A stretch of 64,000 nt of DNA from positions 45,768 to 109,767 of the forward strand of contig NZ_JADOES010000013.1 of NCBI RefSeq assembly GCF_018739885.1, read 5' to 3'. The notes beneath the pieces are model-generated. The model was not told the DNA's origin. It saw only the letters and a list, made by a program, of their open reading frames with translations, and did not search any database. The stretch comes from Leptothoe spongobia TAU-MAC 1115. GTDB lineage: Bacteria; Cyanobacteriota; Cyanobacteriia; Phormidesmidales; Phormidesmidaceae. The stretch's first letter is position 1. The number at the start of each line of letters is the position of its first letter. This document shows positions 36,477 through 46,174 of the stretch, piece after piece. The position numbers were made by a program, and so were the translations under genes.

Positions 36477-36945
36477 GGAGTCCTCTTATGAAAACAGTTA
36501 ACAAATTATTTGAAACCAATCAACGAGCCTATGAACCCCGGCTCAGTTGGGTATCAGAGTGGGTTTTGAACGTTGCAAAAGTTTAAAAAGATCCTATCAG
36601 AATCTGTAGCCTTTTGAAAGATTGGGTTAACGGCCTCCTTCTCTGGGTGGGTGAGGTAAAGATATCTAGAGAAAACAGGTGTGCTCATCTGTAATACTTG
36701 ATAGCCTGATAAAAGCTTGGGCAAAGGAAAATAGTAGTCCTACCTAAATTCGGGATACGGCTTTAGTTTTCGAAAAAGACCTTGATGAACAATTGCACCT
36801 AAGTAATTTGCTGTTGGGAGCCATACTGTTTGCTAGGCTAATTGCTTAAGTCTTTGATGTCGTCTCAGCCGATGTTTTGGCAGTGGTGATTTTGATTTAT
36901 CCTGCAAAGCTCATTTAAACAACCAACGTTTTCTACTTATTTAAT
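36477..36945. other. Divergent promoter region of prk and ycf4
   Basis: About 470 bases without a credible gene. A 32-codon frame from 36488 is open but antisense to the prk leader and has no supporting feature. The region must hold divergent promoters; I cannot place them with confidence. Confidence 0.4.
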
Positions 36946-37527
36946 ATGGCTGTTTCTAAAGCAACTATTTCTGACGCCACCGAGAAGGATAGTGTCCTAC
37001 GTCGTGAAATTTTAGGATCTCGCCGTTGGAGCAATTACTGGTGGGCTATGGTAACGACCATGGGGGGAACTGGCTTTTTGCTGGCAGGGATTTCTAGTTA
37101 TACAGGGATTAACCTTTTGCCATTTGCTGATCCGACCCAGCTAATTTTTATCCCCCAGGGAGTGGTGATGTGTTTTTATGGCACAGCGGCGCTATTGCTA
37201 TCGCTCTATCTTTGGTTGATCTGTGCTTGGAATGTTGGTGGTGGCTACAACCAATTTGACAAGGCGGCTAAGGAAGCTCAAATCTTTCGCTGGGGATTTC
37301 CAGGGAAAAATCGAAAGATTGACTTTAGGTATCCGTTGGATACTATTACGGCGATCCGTGTGGAGCTTCGAGAGGGGCTCAATCCTAAGCGTGCGCTTTA
37401 TCTGAAGGTAAAGGGTAAGGGGGATATTCCGCTGACTCGTGTGGGGCAGCCAATGTCGTTAGCGGCTGTTGAGAATCAAGGTGCTGAACTGGCTAAATTT
37501 TTGCAGGTTCCCCTAGAAGGTCTGTAG
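36946..37527 (+). CDS. ycf4: Photosystem I assembly protein Ycf4
   Basis: This 193-residue thylakoid membrane protein assists photosystem I assembly. It shows the conserved REILGSRRWSNYWWA start, two transmembrane helices (about 30-52 and 70-92), FADPTQLIFIPQGVVMCFYG between them, and the FRWGFPGKNRKIDFRYPL stretch near 125-142. Length is slightly longer than the plastid protein. The next gene encodes a lipoprotein cyclophilin 94 nt downstream, which may share its transcript. Confidence 0.96.
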   Translation: MAVSKATISDATEKDSVLRREILGSRRWSNYWWAMVTTMGGTGFLLAGISSYTGINLLPFADPTQLIFIPQGVVMCFYGTAALLLSLYLWLICAWNVGGGYNQFDKAAKEAQIFRWGFPGKNRKIDFRYPLDTITAIRVELREGLNPKRALYLKVKGKGDIPLTRVGQPMSLAAVENQGAELAKFLQVPLEGL

Positions 37528-37621
37528 CAAGAGTTACAAATTTGGTCGATTCCATCCCTCTTGAAAAGGCATGTTGCCTGTGACAAGATATGGTGCCTTT
37601 AAACTAACGAAGGAATTAATC

Positions 37622-38374
37622 ATGGTTTTGGGTTTCCGCATCAGATGGGCCATTGGTTTGGTCGCCGCATTGTTTATGGTGAGTTGTACAGCTGGGTCGA
37701 CTGAACCATCGGAGTCTGTGACTACACCAGCAGAACCTGTTGCATCGCCCGAAGAGCTGACTGTATCACCCATACCAGAAGGGTTAGCCAGGCTTGAGGG
37801 CACTGCCACTGTCGAGTTGGTGGTAAATGGAGAGCGCGTCGTCGTAGAAGTCGATGGCACCCAAGCTCCGATTACAGCTGGTAATTTTGTGGATTTAGTG
37901 GAGCGTGGTGTCTATGACGGCACAGTGTTTCACCGAGTGGTCCGTGAGCCTCAGCCCTTTGTGGTGCAGGGAGGGGATCCCCAGAGTACAGATCCTTCCG
38001 TTCCTGTGCAGCAGCTAGGTACAGGTGGCTTTGTGGATCCAGATACTCAGGAAAAACGGTTGATTCCCCTAGAAATTACCCCCGCAGGGGCAGAACAGCC
38101 GCTCTATAGTCAGACTTTTGAAGCTGCGGGTGAGACAGCTAAGCCGGCTATGCCTCATACCCATGGTGCCGTGGCGATGGCTCGGTCTCAGTTTCCTGAT
38201 TCGGCGTCGGCCCAGTTTTACTTTGCGCTGGCGGATTTACCCTTTTTGGATGGTAGCTATGCGGTCTTTGGCTATGTGACCGAAGGTCTGGATGTGGTGG
38301 ATGCCATTCAGCAGGGGGATGTCATTGAATCGGCTGTGGTTACTCAAGGTTTGGATGGTTTGGTGACCGAGTAG
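37622..38374 (+). CDS. Cyclophilin-type peptidyl-prolyl isomerase, lipoprotein
   Basis: This is a 250-residue protein from the ATG at 37622, preceded by AAGGAA. The N-terminus is a lipoprotein signal, [13 protein letters not shown], with the lipid-modified Cys near residue 23, so it is tethered in the periplasm or thylakoid lumen. A Thr/Pro/Glu linker leads to a cyclophilin domain with [29 protein letters not shown], and a later [19 protein letters not shown] region. It catalyses cis-trans prolyl isomerisation of exported proteins. Confidence 0.9.
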   Translation: MVLGFRIRWAIGLVAALFMVSCTAGSTEPSESVTTPAEPVASPEELTVSPIPEGLARLEGTATVELVVNGERVVVEVDGTQAPITAGNFVDLVERGVYDGTVFHRVVREPQPFVVQGGDPQSTDPSVPVQQLGTGGFVDPDTQEKRLIPLEITPAGAEQPLYSQTFEAAGETAKPAMPHTHGAVAMARSQFPDSASAQFYFALADLPFLDGSYAVFGYVTEGLDVVDAIQQGDVIESAVVTQGLDGLVTE

Positions 38375-38433
38375 TAGTTTTGGGGTAGTTCTGGCAATTC
38401 TTGCTTGAACTTAGTGTTACTTGAACTTGCTTA

Positions 38434-39549
38434 ATGGTTGATGTTGTGGTGACCGGTGTCGGTTTGTGGACGGCCTTAGGGGAAACGGCACAGACAACTT
38501 GGTCAAAACTGATAGCTGGAGAAAGTGCGATCGCACTCCGTCAACCATTTTTGCCGATTCCCCCTGTACCCTTGGCGATGACGGGTAAGCTGCCGGCTGA
38601 TCCAGACTCGCTTTTAATGACGACAGTCAAGGCGGCCCTCGCCGATGCAGGGTTGACACTGCCTTTAGAGCGCTGTGGTGTGGTGATAGGCTCTAGCCGT
38701 AGTTATCTAAACCGTTGGGAAGCGATGATGGCTCGGGGAGAAACATCCCTAGAGCCCTGGCTAGCGGCATTGCCCTGTGGTTTGTCTGGGCAGATAGCGC
38801 AGTTAATTGGCAGTCAAGGTCCAGTGCTGGCACCGATGGCGGCCTGTGCTACTGGACTGTGGGCCCTGTTCCAAGGCTATATGCTGCTGCAGACGGAGCA
38901 ATGTGAGCGCGTGCTCGTTGGGGCCGTGGATGCACCGATTACACCGCTGACGCTAACGGGATTTCGTCGGATGAAGGCGATGGCTACAGAGGGGTGCTAT
39001 CCGTTTGATTGCGATCGCAATGGCTTAGTTTTAGGAGAGGGGGCAGCGGCCGTCGTCCTAGAAGCCAGGGCGGTGATTGCAGACAAGACTACCTATGGTC
39101 AAATTCTGGACTTTGGCCTGAGTAATGATGCTTATCACATCAGCTCCTCGCGACAGGATGGCACCTTAACCGTTGCCCAGCAATGTCTGCAGCGCAGTGG
39201 GCTGCAGGCGAGTGACATTGACTATATCCATACCCATGGCACAGGCACTCGTCTCAATGATGCCAATGAAGCCTATATGATTCAGCGGCTTTGCCCTGCA
39301 GCAGCAGTTAGCTCCACGAAGGGTTCCACGGGACATACTTTAGGCGCAGCCGGTCTGATCGGTGTCGTTTTTAGTCTGTTGGGGCTAAAATATCAAGCAT
39401 TACCCCCTTGTGTAGGGCTACAACGGCCTGAGTTTGACCTTAATTTTGTCTATCCTCATTGTCGTCGTTCAACCCCTGTTAAACATCTGCTGTGTAGTAG
39501 TTTTGGGTTTGGTGGGCAGAATGCTGTTGTAGCCATCACCCATGCTTAA
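38434..39549 (+). CDS. Beta-ketoacyl-ACP synthase (FabF-like, short)
   Basis: This 371-residue ketosynthase has the condensing-enzyme triad: Cys in MAACATGLWALF, His in THTHGTGTRLNDANEAYMI, and His in KGSTGHTLGAAGLIGVVFS. It is about 40 residues shorter than housekeeping FabF (about 412), and it stands alone without an acyl carrier protein or other fatty-acid genes nearby. It may therefore be an auxiliary ketosynthase rather than the main elongating enzyme; its substrate is unknown. The gene starts 59 nt after the cyclophilin gene. Confidence 0.82.
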   Translation: MVDVVVTGVGLWTALGETAQTTWSKLIAGESAIALRQPFLPIPPVPLAMTGKLPADPDSLLMTTVKAALADAGLTLPLERCGVVIGSSRSYLNRWEAMMARGETSLEPWLAALPCGLSGQIAQLIGSQGPVLAPMAACATGLWALFQGYMLLQTEQCERVLVGAVDAPITPLTLTGFRRMKAMATEGCYPFDCDRNGLVLGEGAAAVVLEARAVIADKTTYGQILDFGLSNDAYHISSSRQDGTLTVAQQCLQRSGLQASDIDYIHTHGTGTRLNDANEAYMIQRLCPAAAVSSTKGSTGHTLGAAGLIGVVFSLLGLKYQALPPCVGLQRPEFDLNFVYPHCRRSTPVKHLLCSSFGFGGQNAVVAITHA

Positions 39550-39634
39550 GCTGAACAGGTAGGTAGATGTGTGGGCCATTGGCATTGTTCCCTAATTGAA
39601 GGGCTACCCATGTCCTAGCCAATGGGACAGAGAT

Positions 39635-39705
39635 AAACCACGTCCAAGTTGAAACCTGTAGTTTCTCCCACGGTAAAACGACCGTCCTGGACGTGGACAA
39701 GGTTT
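39635..39705 (+). repeat. Dispersed cloverleaf-like intergenic element, copy B
   Basis: This 71-nt copy runs from AAACCACGTCCAAG to TGGACGTGGACAAGGTTT. CCACGTCCA pairs with TGGACGTGG, and GAAAC-CTGTA-GTTTC and GGT...ACC form the internal hairpins. It lies 85 nt after the ketosynthase stop, in the same orientation. The remaining 250 bases before ftsH show no gene. Confidence 0.88.
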
Positions 39706-39956
39706 ATATCAATTGCGGAAGGCATATAATCCTCCCCCTGGTTAGCGGATTAGAACGCTAAACTGATTGTGTTGATGGTCGGTACTTGTCAAGGTTTTGA
39801 ACGTTTGCCAAGCACGTAACTTTTCAGAGAGCAATCTGTGGATTAAGTGCAGCATTGTCTATTTGCTGGGCTCACCGAGGGTTTCTGCCCGAAATGTTTA
39901 GCCTGACATAGTACTAATTATCTCTAGCCTAATTTTTAATTGTCTGCCCTTTTTGT

Positions 39957-41876
39957 ATGAATAACCCTATCCGCCCCTCATCCAATGCAGCCCCCTTGAG
40001 CCGTCGTGCTACTCGTACCCTGGCAACTGGATGGTTTTTGCTGCAAAGTTTGCTGGCCGTGCCGCTAATTTCACCTCAGGCTGCGGTTGCCCAGGCAGAA
40101 GGGACAGAGGAAACAGAAATTACCTATGGCCAGCTGATCAAGAAGCTTGATAGCGGTGAAGTGCAGCGGGTTGAGCTAGATAATCTGCGGGGGGTGGCCA
40201 ATGTCCGGATCAAGGGAGATGACGATCAAGCACCGCTCCATCCAGTCACTCTATTTTCAAACGACGTCTACAATCAGCGCTTATTACAAAAGCTGCGCAG
40301 CAGCGGAGTGGAATACGAAGTTTTAGAGCGTTCAGATAACAGTGCCCTGACTGGATTGGCGGTTAATGCGCTGCTCGCGCTAATTGTTGTCTTCGCGCTG
40401 CTGATGATTTTACGGCGTTCGGCTAACTCTGCCAGCGGTGCCATGAATTTTGGCCGTTCCCGAGCTCGGTTTCAAATGGAAGCCAAAACGGGAGTGATGT
40501 TTGACGATGTGGCTGGTATTGAAGAAGCTAAGGAAGAACTGCAGGAAGTGGTTACCTTTCTCAAGAATCCTGAGAAATTTACGGCTATTGGAGCTCGTAT
40601 TCCCAAGGGAGTTTTATTGGTAGGGCAGCCGGGTACAGGAAAAACGCTTCTGGCCAAAGCCATTGCCGGTGAAGCAGGGGTGCCGTTCTTTAGCATTTCA
40701 GGCTCTGAGTTTGTCGAAATGTTTGTGGGAGTAGGGGCTTCTCGCGTTCGTGATCTATTCAAAAAGGCCAAAGAGAACTCTCCCTGCATCGTGTTTATTG
40801 ATGAGATTGATGCTGTGGGGCGTCAGCGTGGGGCCGGCATTGGCGGTGGCAATGATGAACGGGAACAGACCCTAAACCAGTTGCTAACGGAGATGGATGG
40901 CTTTGAGGGGAATAGCGGCATTATTGTGATTGCGGCTACCAATCGACCTGATGTTTTGGATGCGGCTTTGTTACGACCAGGCAGATTTGATCGACAAATT
41001 ACTGTTGACCTACCCGGTTACAAAGGCCGTTTAGGTATCCTCGATGTCCATGCTCGGGATAAGAAAATAGCCGATGATGTCAATCTTGATGCGATCGCTC
41101 GGCGGACTCCAGGATTTTCTGGTGCTCAGCTTGCTAATCTGCTTAATGAGGCCGCCATCTTAACTGCACGTCGTCGCAAAGACTCCGTCACCATGACGGA
41201 AATTGACGATGCGATCGATCGTCTAACCATTGGCCTCACATTGACCCCTCTACTGGATAGTAAGAAGAAGCGGCTGATTGCTTATCATGAAGTGGGTCAT
41301 GCTTTGGTGAGCACTATGCTGAAGCACTCGGATCCTTTGGCCAAGGTGACAATTATTCCTCGCTCCGGTGGCGTGGGCGGTTTTGCCAGTTATCTTCCTA
41401 AAGAAGATCGAGTCGATGACGGTTTGATTTCTTATGCAGAACTAATTGACCGGATCACCATGGCCTTGGGGGGGCGTGCAGCTGAAGAGATTGTCTTTGG
41501 TTCTGATGAGGTGACCCAGGGAGCGGCGAATGACATTCAGCAGGTGACTAATATTGCTCGCCAGATGATTACTCGCTTTGGTATGTCAGAACTGGGTGCG
41601 TTTGCTATGGAATCTCCCAGCAGTGCCATCTTCTTAGGGCGTAGCGACCTGATGCAGCGTTCGGAGTATTCAGAAGAGATGGCAGCGAAAATTGATCAGC
41701 GTGTGCGGGGGATTGCTATAACGGCCTATGAGCAAGCGCGCGCTATGCTGAAGAGCAATCGCTCCCTGCTCGATCGGTTGGTTGACCGACTGGTAGAAAA
41801 AGAAACCATTGATGGTGAAGAGTTTCGCGGTATTGTCAGCGAATATATAGATATCCCCTCGGTTGATAAAAAATAA
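39957..41876 (+). CDS. ftsH: ATP-dependent zinc metalloprotease FtsH
   Basis: This is a 639-residue membrane-bound AAA protease. Two N-terminal hydrophobic segments (about 22-45 and 121-147) flank a lumenal/periplasmic domain. The AAA module has [19 protein letters not shown] (Walker A), [11 protein letters not shown] (Walker B) and the [17 protein letters not shown] second region of homology. The protease has the zinc motif HEVGH. Cyanobacterial FtsH hexamers degrade damaged D1 and other membrane proteins. Cyanobacteria have about four FtsH paralogues; I cannot say which this is. It ends near a long perfect hairpin and is convergent with the next small gene. Confidence 0.96.
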   Translation: MNNPIRPSSNAAPLSRRATRTLATGWFLLQSLLAVPLISPQAAVAQAEGTEETEITYGQLIKKLDSGEVQRVELDNLRGVANVRIKGDDDQAPLHPVTLFSNDVYNQRLLQKLRSSGVEYEVLERSDNSALTGLAVNALLALIVVFALLMILRRSANSASGAMNFGRSRARFQMEAKTGVMFDDVAGIEEAKEELQEVVTFLKNPEKFTAIGARIPKGVLLVGQPGTGKTLLAKAIAGEAGVPFFSISGSEFVEMFVGVGASRVRDLFKKAKENSPCIVFIDEIDAVGRQRGAGIGGGNDEREQTLNQLLTEMDGFEGNSGIIVIAATNRPDVLDAALLRPGRFDRQITVDLPGYKGRLGILDVHARDKKIADDVNLDAIARRTPGFSGAQLANLLNEAAILTARRRKDSVTMTEIDDAIDRLTIGLTLTPLLDSKKKRLIAYHEVGHALVSTMLKHSDPLAKVTIIPRSGGVGGFASYLPKEDRVDDGLISYAELIDRITMALGGRAAEEIVFGSDEVTQGAANDIQQVTNIARQMITRFGMSELGAFAMESPSSAIFLGRSDLMQRSEYSEEMAAKIDQRVRGIAITAYEQARAMLKSNRSLLDRLVDRLVEKETIDGEEFRGIVSEYIDIPSVDKK

Positions 41877-41907
41877 TAGGTCAACAGTCTAGACAGACAA
41901 GTTCACT

Positions 41908-41950
41908 ATAACTATATGACCCTTGCCGTAATCAAGGGTCATATAGTTAT
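41908..41950. terminator. 18-bp perfect hairpin between convergent genes
   Basis: ATAACTATATGACCCTTG (41908-41925) and CAAGGGTCATATAGTTAT (41933-41950) pair perfectly over 18 bp with a 7-nt loop CCGTAAT. It lies 32 bases after ftsH and 51 bases from the end of the convergent gene, so it probably terminates both. It lacks T-runs, so it could instead be a palindromic element. Confidence 0.65.
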
Positions 41951-42000
41951 GGCTGCCCCCAATACTCCTCCTCCTTCATCAGAAGATTTGGAATTTTTCC

Positions 42001-42291
42001 CTATTGGAGAGGCTCACCATCTAGAAGCTCAATACTGCCGGAGGAACGTAGACATTCCAAACGCCAGCGTTGTCCAGAAACGCGGCCGGGTAAAAATCCT
42101 GAAATAGTCAGATGGTTTTCACCGCGGTCGGTTTTAACTTTAACTAGTAGGTCGTTTTTGCTTTGACTTACGATGAGGGCCTCTATTTCGAACTCGCCTT
42201 CACGATTCCAAGGAAGTTCGTACTGAGACTCTGGCTCTTGAGCACGAACAACAGCGCGAGTGTTTTCAGCTTCAGACATTGGAGCAGTCAT
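42001..42291 (-). CDS. Conserved hypothetical protein, 96 residues
   Basis: A soluble 96-residue protein that I cannot assign to a named family. The N-terminus is polar and Glu-rich (MSEAENTRAVVRAQEPESQY). The rest has alternating hydrophobic residues (FEIEALIVSQSKNDLLVKV, HLTISGFLPGRV, WRLECLRSSGSIELLDG), which suggests a small beta-barrel. Translation could start at 42291 or at the Met four codons in. It is convergent with ftsH, and no operon partner lies close by. Confidence 0.6.
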   Translation of the reverse strand: MTAPMSEAENTRAVVRAQEPESQYELPWNREGEFEIEALIVSQSKNDLLVKVKTDRGENHLTISGFLPGRVSGQRWRLECLRSSGSIELLDGEPLQ

Positions 42292-42466
42292 AGGTAGTTG
42301 GGAGGTTGTCGAACAGGGGTACAGCTGTAATGTACCCAGCCACTCGCAAAGATGGCTTTAGGTAGACGATAACATCTTGGATGGTCAATAGCTTGTGCTG
42401 TAGATCATAAAGCCTACAAAGAAATGGAACTCAAGCTTAGAGAGAATGTTCCGTAGCGAATTTTAT

Positions 42467-43165
42467 CTATCTAATCGCTTGCTGATCGTCATACATAGCC
42501 CGTAAGACCATTGCAGGATCAACCCAACTGCTTTCAAATTTTAAACCCCAGTGTAGGTGTGGCCCGGTCGTCCTTCCAGTCATGCCTACGCGGCCAATAG
42601 GTTGGCCAGTGCCGATATTGGCTCCTACTCGAATGCGAATATTCCCATCTGGGTCAACCATCACACGTCTGCCACCTTCGTGGGTGACGTAGCCCTGCAT
42701 GTGACAGTAGATGTGCTGCCAATCGCCTGATTCAATCACAACTGATGTGCCACAGGCACTGTCATCTGAAATTTCGACTACCTGACCTTCCCACCAATTG
42801 CGGATATAGCTGCCTAAGGGAGCTGCGATATCTAAACCGTAGTGAAATTGTTCGCCGCCATAGGGAGATTGACGGTAGCCAAAGGGAGACGTATAGGCTT
42901 GAAAATTTTCCACTGGAAATGAGGCGAAGCTCCAGGGACTTGTGGCTCTGGCTAACTCGACTTCGGCGGCTTTGGCCGATCGCCGCTGCGCAGGGAGTAC
43001 CAGGCCAGTGATTGTCCATAGGGACAGACCACCGAGCAATAGGAATCGAGCATATAGAGCCGGGCGACGACGACGCAGTGTGCGTCGCAAACTGCGCTTG
43101 AGGTAACTCGTAAAAGTCTGGGTAAACCCTTTGAGAGAAATGGATTTAGCAGAGCGGGGCTTCAT
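42467..43165 (-). CDS. M23 family (LytM-type) peptidase
   Basis: This is a 232-residue protein from the ATG at 43165; a TTG 19 codons upstream would extend it. The N-terminus is strongly basic (RSLRRTLRRRRPALYAR) followed by one transmembrane helix, so the enzyme is exported and possibly anchored. The catalytic domain has FHYGLDIAAPLGS with the zinc His and Asp and GPHLHWGL with the HxH pair, plus GRVGMTGRTTG. M23 enzymes cut peptidoglycan crosslinks or act as envelope regulators. Zinc residues appear complete, so it is probably active. Confidence 0.9.
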   Translation of the reverse strand: MKPRSAKSISLKGFTQTFTSYLKRSLRRTLRRRRPALYARFLLLGGLSLWTITGLVLPAQRRSAKAAEVELARATSPWSFASFPVENFQAYTSPFGYRQSPYGGEQFHYGLDIAAPLGSYIRNWWEGQVVEISDDSACGTSVVIESGDWQHIYCHMQGYVTHEGGRRVMVDPDGNIRIRVGANIGTGQPIGRVGMTGRTTGPHLHWGLKFESSWVDPAMVLRAMYDDQQAIR

Positions 43166-43244
43166 ATTATCTAGAAAACCTAGAAAGATGGGTGATTTAA
43201 AGTTTTCCCAGGTGTTTAGCAACGATCAGGTAAAAGGAGGCAAA

Positions 43245-43352
43245 TTGAGTTGGTTCAAGACTCAGTTTCAGCGGATGGATTCCCTAATGTGTGCTTTAGC
43301 TAAACGGGCCAATGGGCTATCGTTTAGCAACTGGTTGCGACATGCCCGCTAA
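43245..43352 (+). CDS. Possible 35-residue ORF with a strong ribosome-binding site
   Basis: A TTG codon at 43245 follows AAAAGGAGG with a 4-nt spacer, one of the best Shine-Dalgarno matches here. It opens a 35-codon frame, starting MSWFKTQFQRMDSLMCALAK and ending LRHAR, basic and amphipathic. The same frame continues upstream to an ATG at 43188. No homology is recognised. It is divergent from the M23 peptidase gene. It could be a random frame. Confidence 0.25.
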   Translation: MSWFKTQFQRMDSLMCALAKRANGLSFSNWLRHAR

Positions 43353-43507
43353 TGTACATCAATTTCTCTAAATTGCATACAGCTTATCTAAAGTAAATAC
43401 AACATTTATTTTTTTAGTGAATGTAATAAAAGGGGTATGAGCAGAGCAAATGTATGGGCAGAGCCGAACCACTATGTTCCAGTTTTATCGGGTTTTGCAG
43501 GAGGACG

Positions 43508-43918
43508 ATGATGAATAAACAGTTGCAGGATCCGGCTGAATGGTATCAACAGGGGATTGCATTTGATCAGCAGGGACAGTCTCAAAATGCGATCGCATGT
43601 TATAGCAAGGCCATAGAATTGCGAGCTGATTATTACGAAGCCTGGGTGCGTCGCGGTCTGGTACTGATGCTATTGGAAGATTTTCAGCCTGCGATCGCAA
43701 ACTTCAATCAAGCTGTCGCGTTCAAGATGGATTTGGACCTGGCCTGGTATCTCAAAGCCTATTGCCATGCCAAAATGCAGGCGGATGATTTTGCGCTGCT
43801 GGCATTACAAAAAGCAATTGCTCTTAACCCTGAGCAATGGATTGAAATGGCAGGTAAAGAGTCGGCCTTTAATCAGTTAAAAGGCGACCCACGGTTTCAA
43901 GAATTAGTGGCCGAATAG
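43508..43918 (+). CDS. Tetratricopeptide-repeat protein
   Basis: This is a 136-residue protein from the ATG at 43508 (or 43511), preceded by CAGGAGG. It contains about three TPR-like helix pairs: PAEWYQQGIAFDQQGQSQNAIACYSKAIELRADY, then EAWVRRGLVLMLLEDFQPAIANFNQAVAF, then a third less canonical unit. TPR modules mediate protein interactions; the partner is unknown. The gap of 12 nt to the SelD fusion gene suggests they share a transcript, but a functional link to selenium is only a guess. Confidence 0.8.
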   Translation: MMNKQLQDPAEWYQQGIAFDQQGQSQNAIACYSKAIELRADYYEAWVRRGLVLMLLEDFQPAIANFNQAVAFKMDLDLAWYLKAYCHAKMQADDFALLALQKAIALNPEQWIEMAGKESAFNQLKGDPRFQELVAE

Positions 43919-43930
43919 GGGTTTGGAACG

Positions 43931-46165
43931 GTGCAGGCAACAGCTTCGATTCATACGGATTTATTTTTTGTCGGTGGGGGGCATACCCATGCCATTGTGT
44001 TGCGCAAAATTGGCATGGAGGGGTTGCCAACGGGGGTACGTCTAACGCTGATTACCAATTTAGTAGATACGCCCTATTCTGGGATGCTACCTTGCCATAT
44101 TTCAGGACTGTATGACTTTGATCAGTCCCACATTGATCTGCGACCTTTGACCCGGTTTGCTAACTGCCGATTGATTATGGATGAGGTGGTAGATATCGAT
44201 GCGGATCAACAGATAATCCACTGTCGACAGCATCCACCGATGAAGTATGATGCGCTGTCGATTGATATTGGCAGTACACCTGGTACCGTATCGGTTCCTG
44301 GTGCTAAGGACCATGCAATTCCAGCCAAGCCAGTGCCGAATTTATTGCAGGCCTGGCATCGCTATTTGACAGAACTAGAAGGAGCAAAATCGGCCACCAT
44401 TGGGATTGTGGGCGGTGGTGTGGGCGGTGTGGAGTTGGCCCTCAATATGCAGGTGCGCTTACAGCAGATTGTGAGACAGGCGGATGTCCACGTATTTCAT
44501 CGGGGAGCGAGGTTGGCAACGGGGCGCAGTCGAGCTACCCAGCGACAACTGGCTAAGATTTTTCGCGATCGCAAGATCCACACCCATTTATCAGAATCAG
44601 TCTGTGCTCTAGAGCGAACGTCCGCAAACACGGTTCATGTGCACTGTGAGTCTGGATTAAAAGTGGCATGCGATATCGTTTTTTGGGTGACCAATGCCAG
44701 TGCGGCTCCGTGGATTTCCCGGACTGGACTTGCAACGGACAAAACCGGCTTTATTTTGGTGGAAGATACTCTACAGACAATTTCCCACAAAAATGTGTTT
44801 GCCGTGGGCGATGTGGCCACCATGGTCAACCATCCCCGACCTAAGGCTGGAGTCTTTGCTGTACGTCAGGGTCCCCCGCTCTATAAAAATCTACAGCGTT
44901 ATCTATCGGGGGATTCACTAAAGCCCTTTAAACCCCAGCGTCAGTTTCTAAACATTATCGACCTGGGTACTGGTGGGGCCATTGCTTCTAGGGGACAATG
45001 GTCAGCCGAATCGATTTGGTTCCGACGTTGGAAACATCAAATTGACGGCAAATTTATGGCGCTGTTTGATCAGTTTCCGGCCATGGAGAATGGAGGTGAT
45101 AACGCCTCAGGTAAGCAGCAAAATATCCCCCACTGTGCTGGATGTGGTTCAAAAGTAGGTAGCTCTGTGCTAAGTCGAGCTTTGACCCGAGCCAGGGCAG
45201 ACTTTCCCGAAATGAACCACTGGCCAAATCCTGTGAAGGTGGGACTAGAGGACCCTGATGATGCCGCCGTTGTGTCAATCCCGATGGGCAAGCTAGTGGT
45301 CCAGACAGTGGACCAGTTCCGCGCGATCGTGGATGACCCCTATGTGTTCGCCCAGATCTGTGTAAACCACTGTTTAAGCGATCTGTTTGCCATGGGAGCC
45401 ACCCCCCAAACCGTGCTGGCCATGGCAACATTACCCTACGGAGAGGATGTTATCCAAACCGAAACCCTTTATCAATTAATGGCAGGAACCTATCAGGCCT
45501 TAGCTGCCTCCCACACCTGGCTGGTAGGTGGGCACACCACGGAAGGTCCAGAGCTCTCCATGGGATTTGCCTGTAATGGTTGGGTAGCGGCTGATGAGAT
45601 TTTGACCAAACGAAACTTAAGCCCTGGCCTCGGGTTGATTTTGACAAAGTCCCTGGGCACCGGGGTCCTGTTTGCTGCCGATATGCAGCGCTCGGCAAAA
45701 GGTCGCTGGATCGATACTGCTGTCAGTAGTATGGTGCAGTCAAATCAGGCGGCCGCTCATTGCTTACGTGACCATGGTGTTGTGGCATGTACAGATATTA
45801 CTGGCTTTGGTCTATTGCGGCATCTCTATGAAATGCTGTCGCCGGGGCTAGGGATGGACCTGAATCTAGAAGCGCTACCAGTGCTGCCGGGGGTGAGGGA
45901 TTGTTTTGAAGCGGGATATCTCAGCTCTCTGCACAAACGTAATCAGCAGATCGAACGCCATCTAAACAACCCCCAGCCCCATCAGGTTAACTATCCTCTT
46001 TTGTTTGATCCGCAAACGTCGGGAGGATTACTGGCTGCTATTCCCCAAGAAAATGTGAGTGCCTGTTTAATGGCCCTACGGCAAAAGGGATATGTTCATA
46101 GTCGTTATATTGGCGATGTTGTCTCTGCTATAGAGGGGCAAGCGCCTTTTACAATCAGAAGGTGA
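43931..46165 (+). CDS. selD: Oxidoreductase-SelD fusion (FAD/NAD(P)H domain plus selenide,water dikinase)
   Basis: This 744-residue bifunctional protein starts at a GTG. Residues 1 to about 380 form a pyridine nucleotide-disulfide oxidoreductase: FFVGGGHTHAIVLRKI, a central GIVGGGVGGVELALNMQ Rossmann motif and FAVGDVATM near the end. Residues about 395-744 are SelD, which makes selenophosphate from selenide and ATP. The active site reads CAGCGSK: Cys405 and Lys408 match the catalytic Cys17 and Lys20 of E. coli SelD, and Ser407 replaces its Cys19, so no selenocysteine is used. Fusions of this type are known from several cyanobacteria. The oxidoreductase may reduce selenium compounds for the dikinase. 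MnmH follows 9 nt downstream, completing a tRNA selenouridine pathway. Confidence 0.92.
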   Translation: MQATASIHTDLFFVGGGHTHAIVLRKIGMEGLPTGVRLTLITNLVDTPYSGMLPCHISGLYDFDQSHIDLRPLTRFANCRLIMDEVVDIDADQQIIHCRQHPPMKYDALSIDIGSTPGTVSVPGAKDHAIPAKPVPNLLQAWHRYLTELEGAKSATIGIVGGGVGGVELALNMQVRLQQIVRQADVHVFHRGARLATGRSRATQRQLAKIFRDRKIHTHLSESVCALERTSANTVHVHCESGLKVACDIVFWVTNASAAPWISRTGLATDKTGFILVEDTLQTISHKNVFAVGDVATMVNHPRPKAGVFAVRQGPPLYKNLQRYLSGDSLKPFKPQRQFLNIIDLGTGGAIASRGQWSAESIWFRRWKHQIDGKFMALFDQFPAMENGGDNASGKQQNIPHCAGCGSKVGSSVLSRALTRARADFPEMNHWPNPVKVGLEDPDDAAVVSIPMGKLVVQTVDQFRAIVDDPYVFAQICVNHCLSDLFAMGATPQTVLAMATLPYGEDVIQTETLYQLMAGTYQALAASHTWLVGGHTTEGPELSMGFACNGWVAADEILTKRNLSPGLGLILTKSLGTGVLFAADMQRSAKGRWIDTAVSSMVQSNQAAAHCLRDHGVVACTDITGFGLLRHLYEMLSPGLGMDLNLEALPVLPGVRDCFEAGYLSSLHKRNQQIERHLNNPQPHQVNYPLLFDPQTSGGLLAAIPQENVSACLMALRQKGYVHSRYIGDVVSAIEGQAPFTIRR

Positions 46166-46174
46166 GACTCTTTT

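Noticed and set aside
36488..36586. 32-codon ORF antisense to the prk leader
   Set aside because: Too short and unsupported; the region is simply the divergent promoter of prk and ycf4.
43931..46165. In-frame TGA (selenocysteine) in SelD
   Set aside because: The active-site codon is TGT (Cys405), and no internal stop is present.
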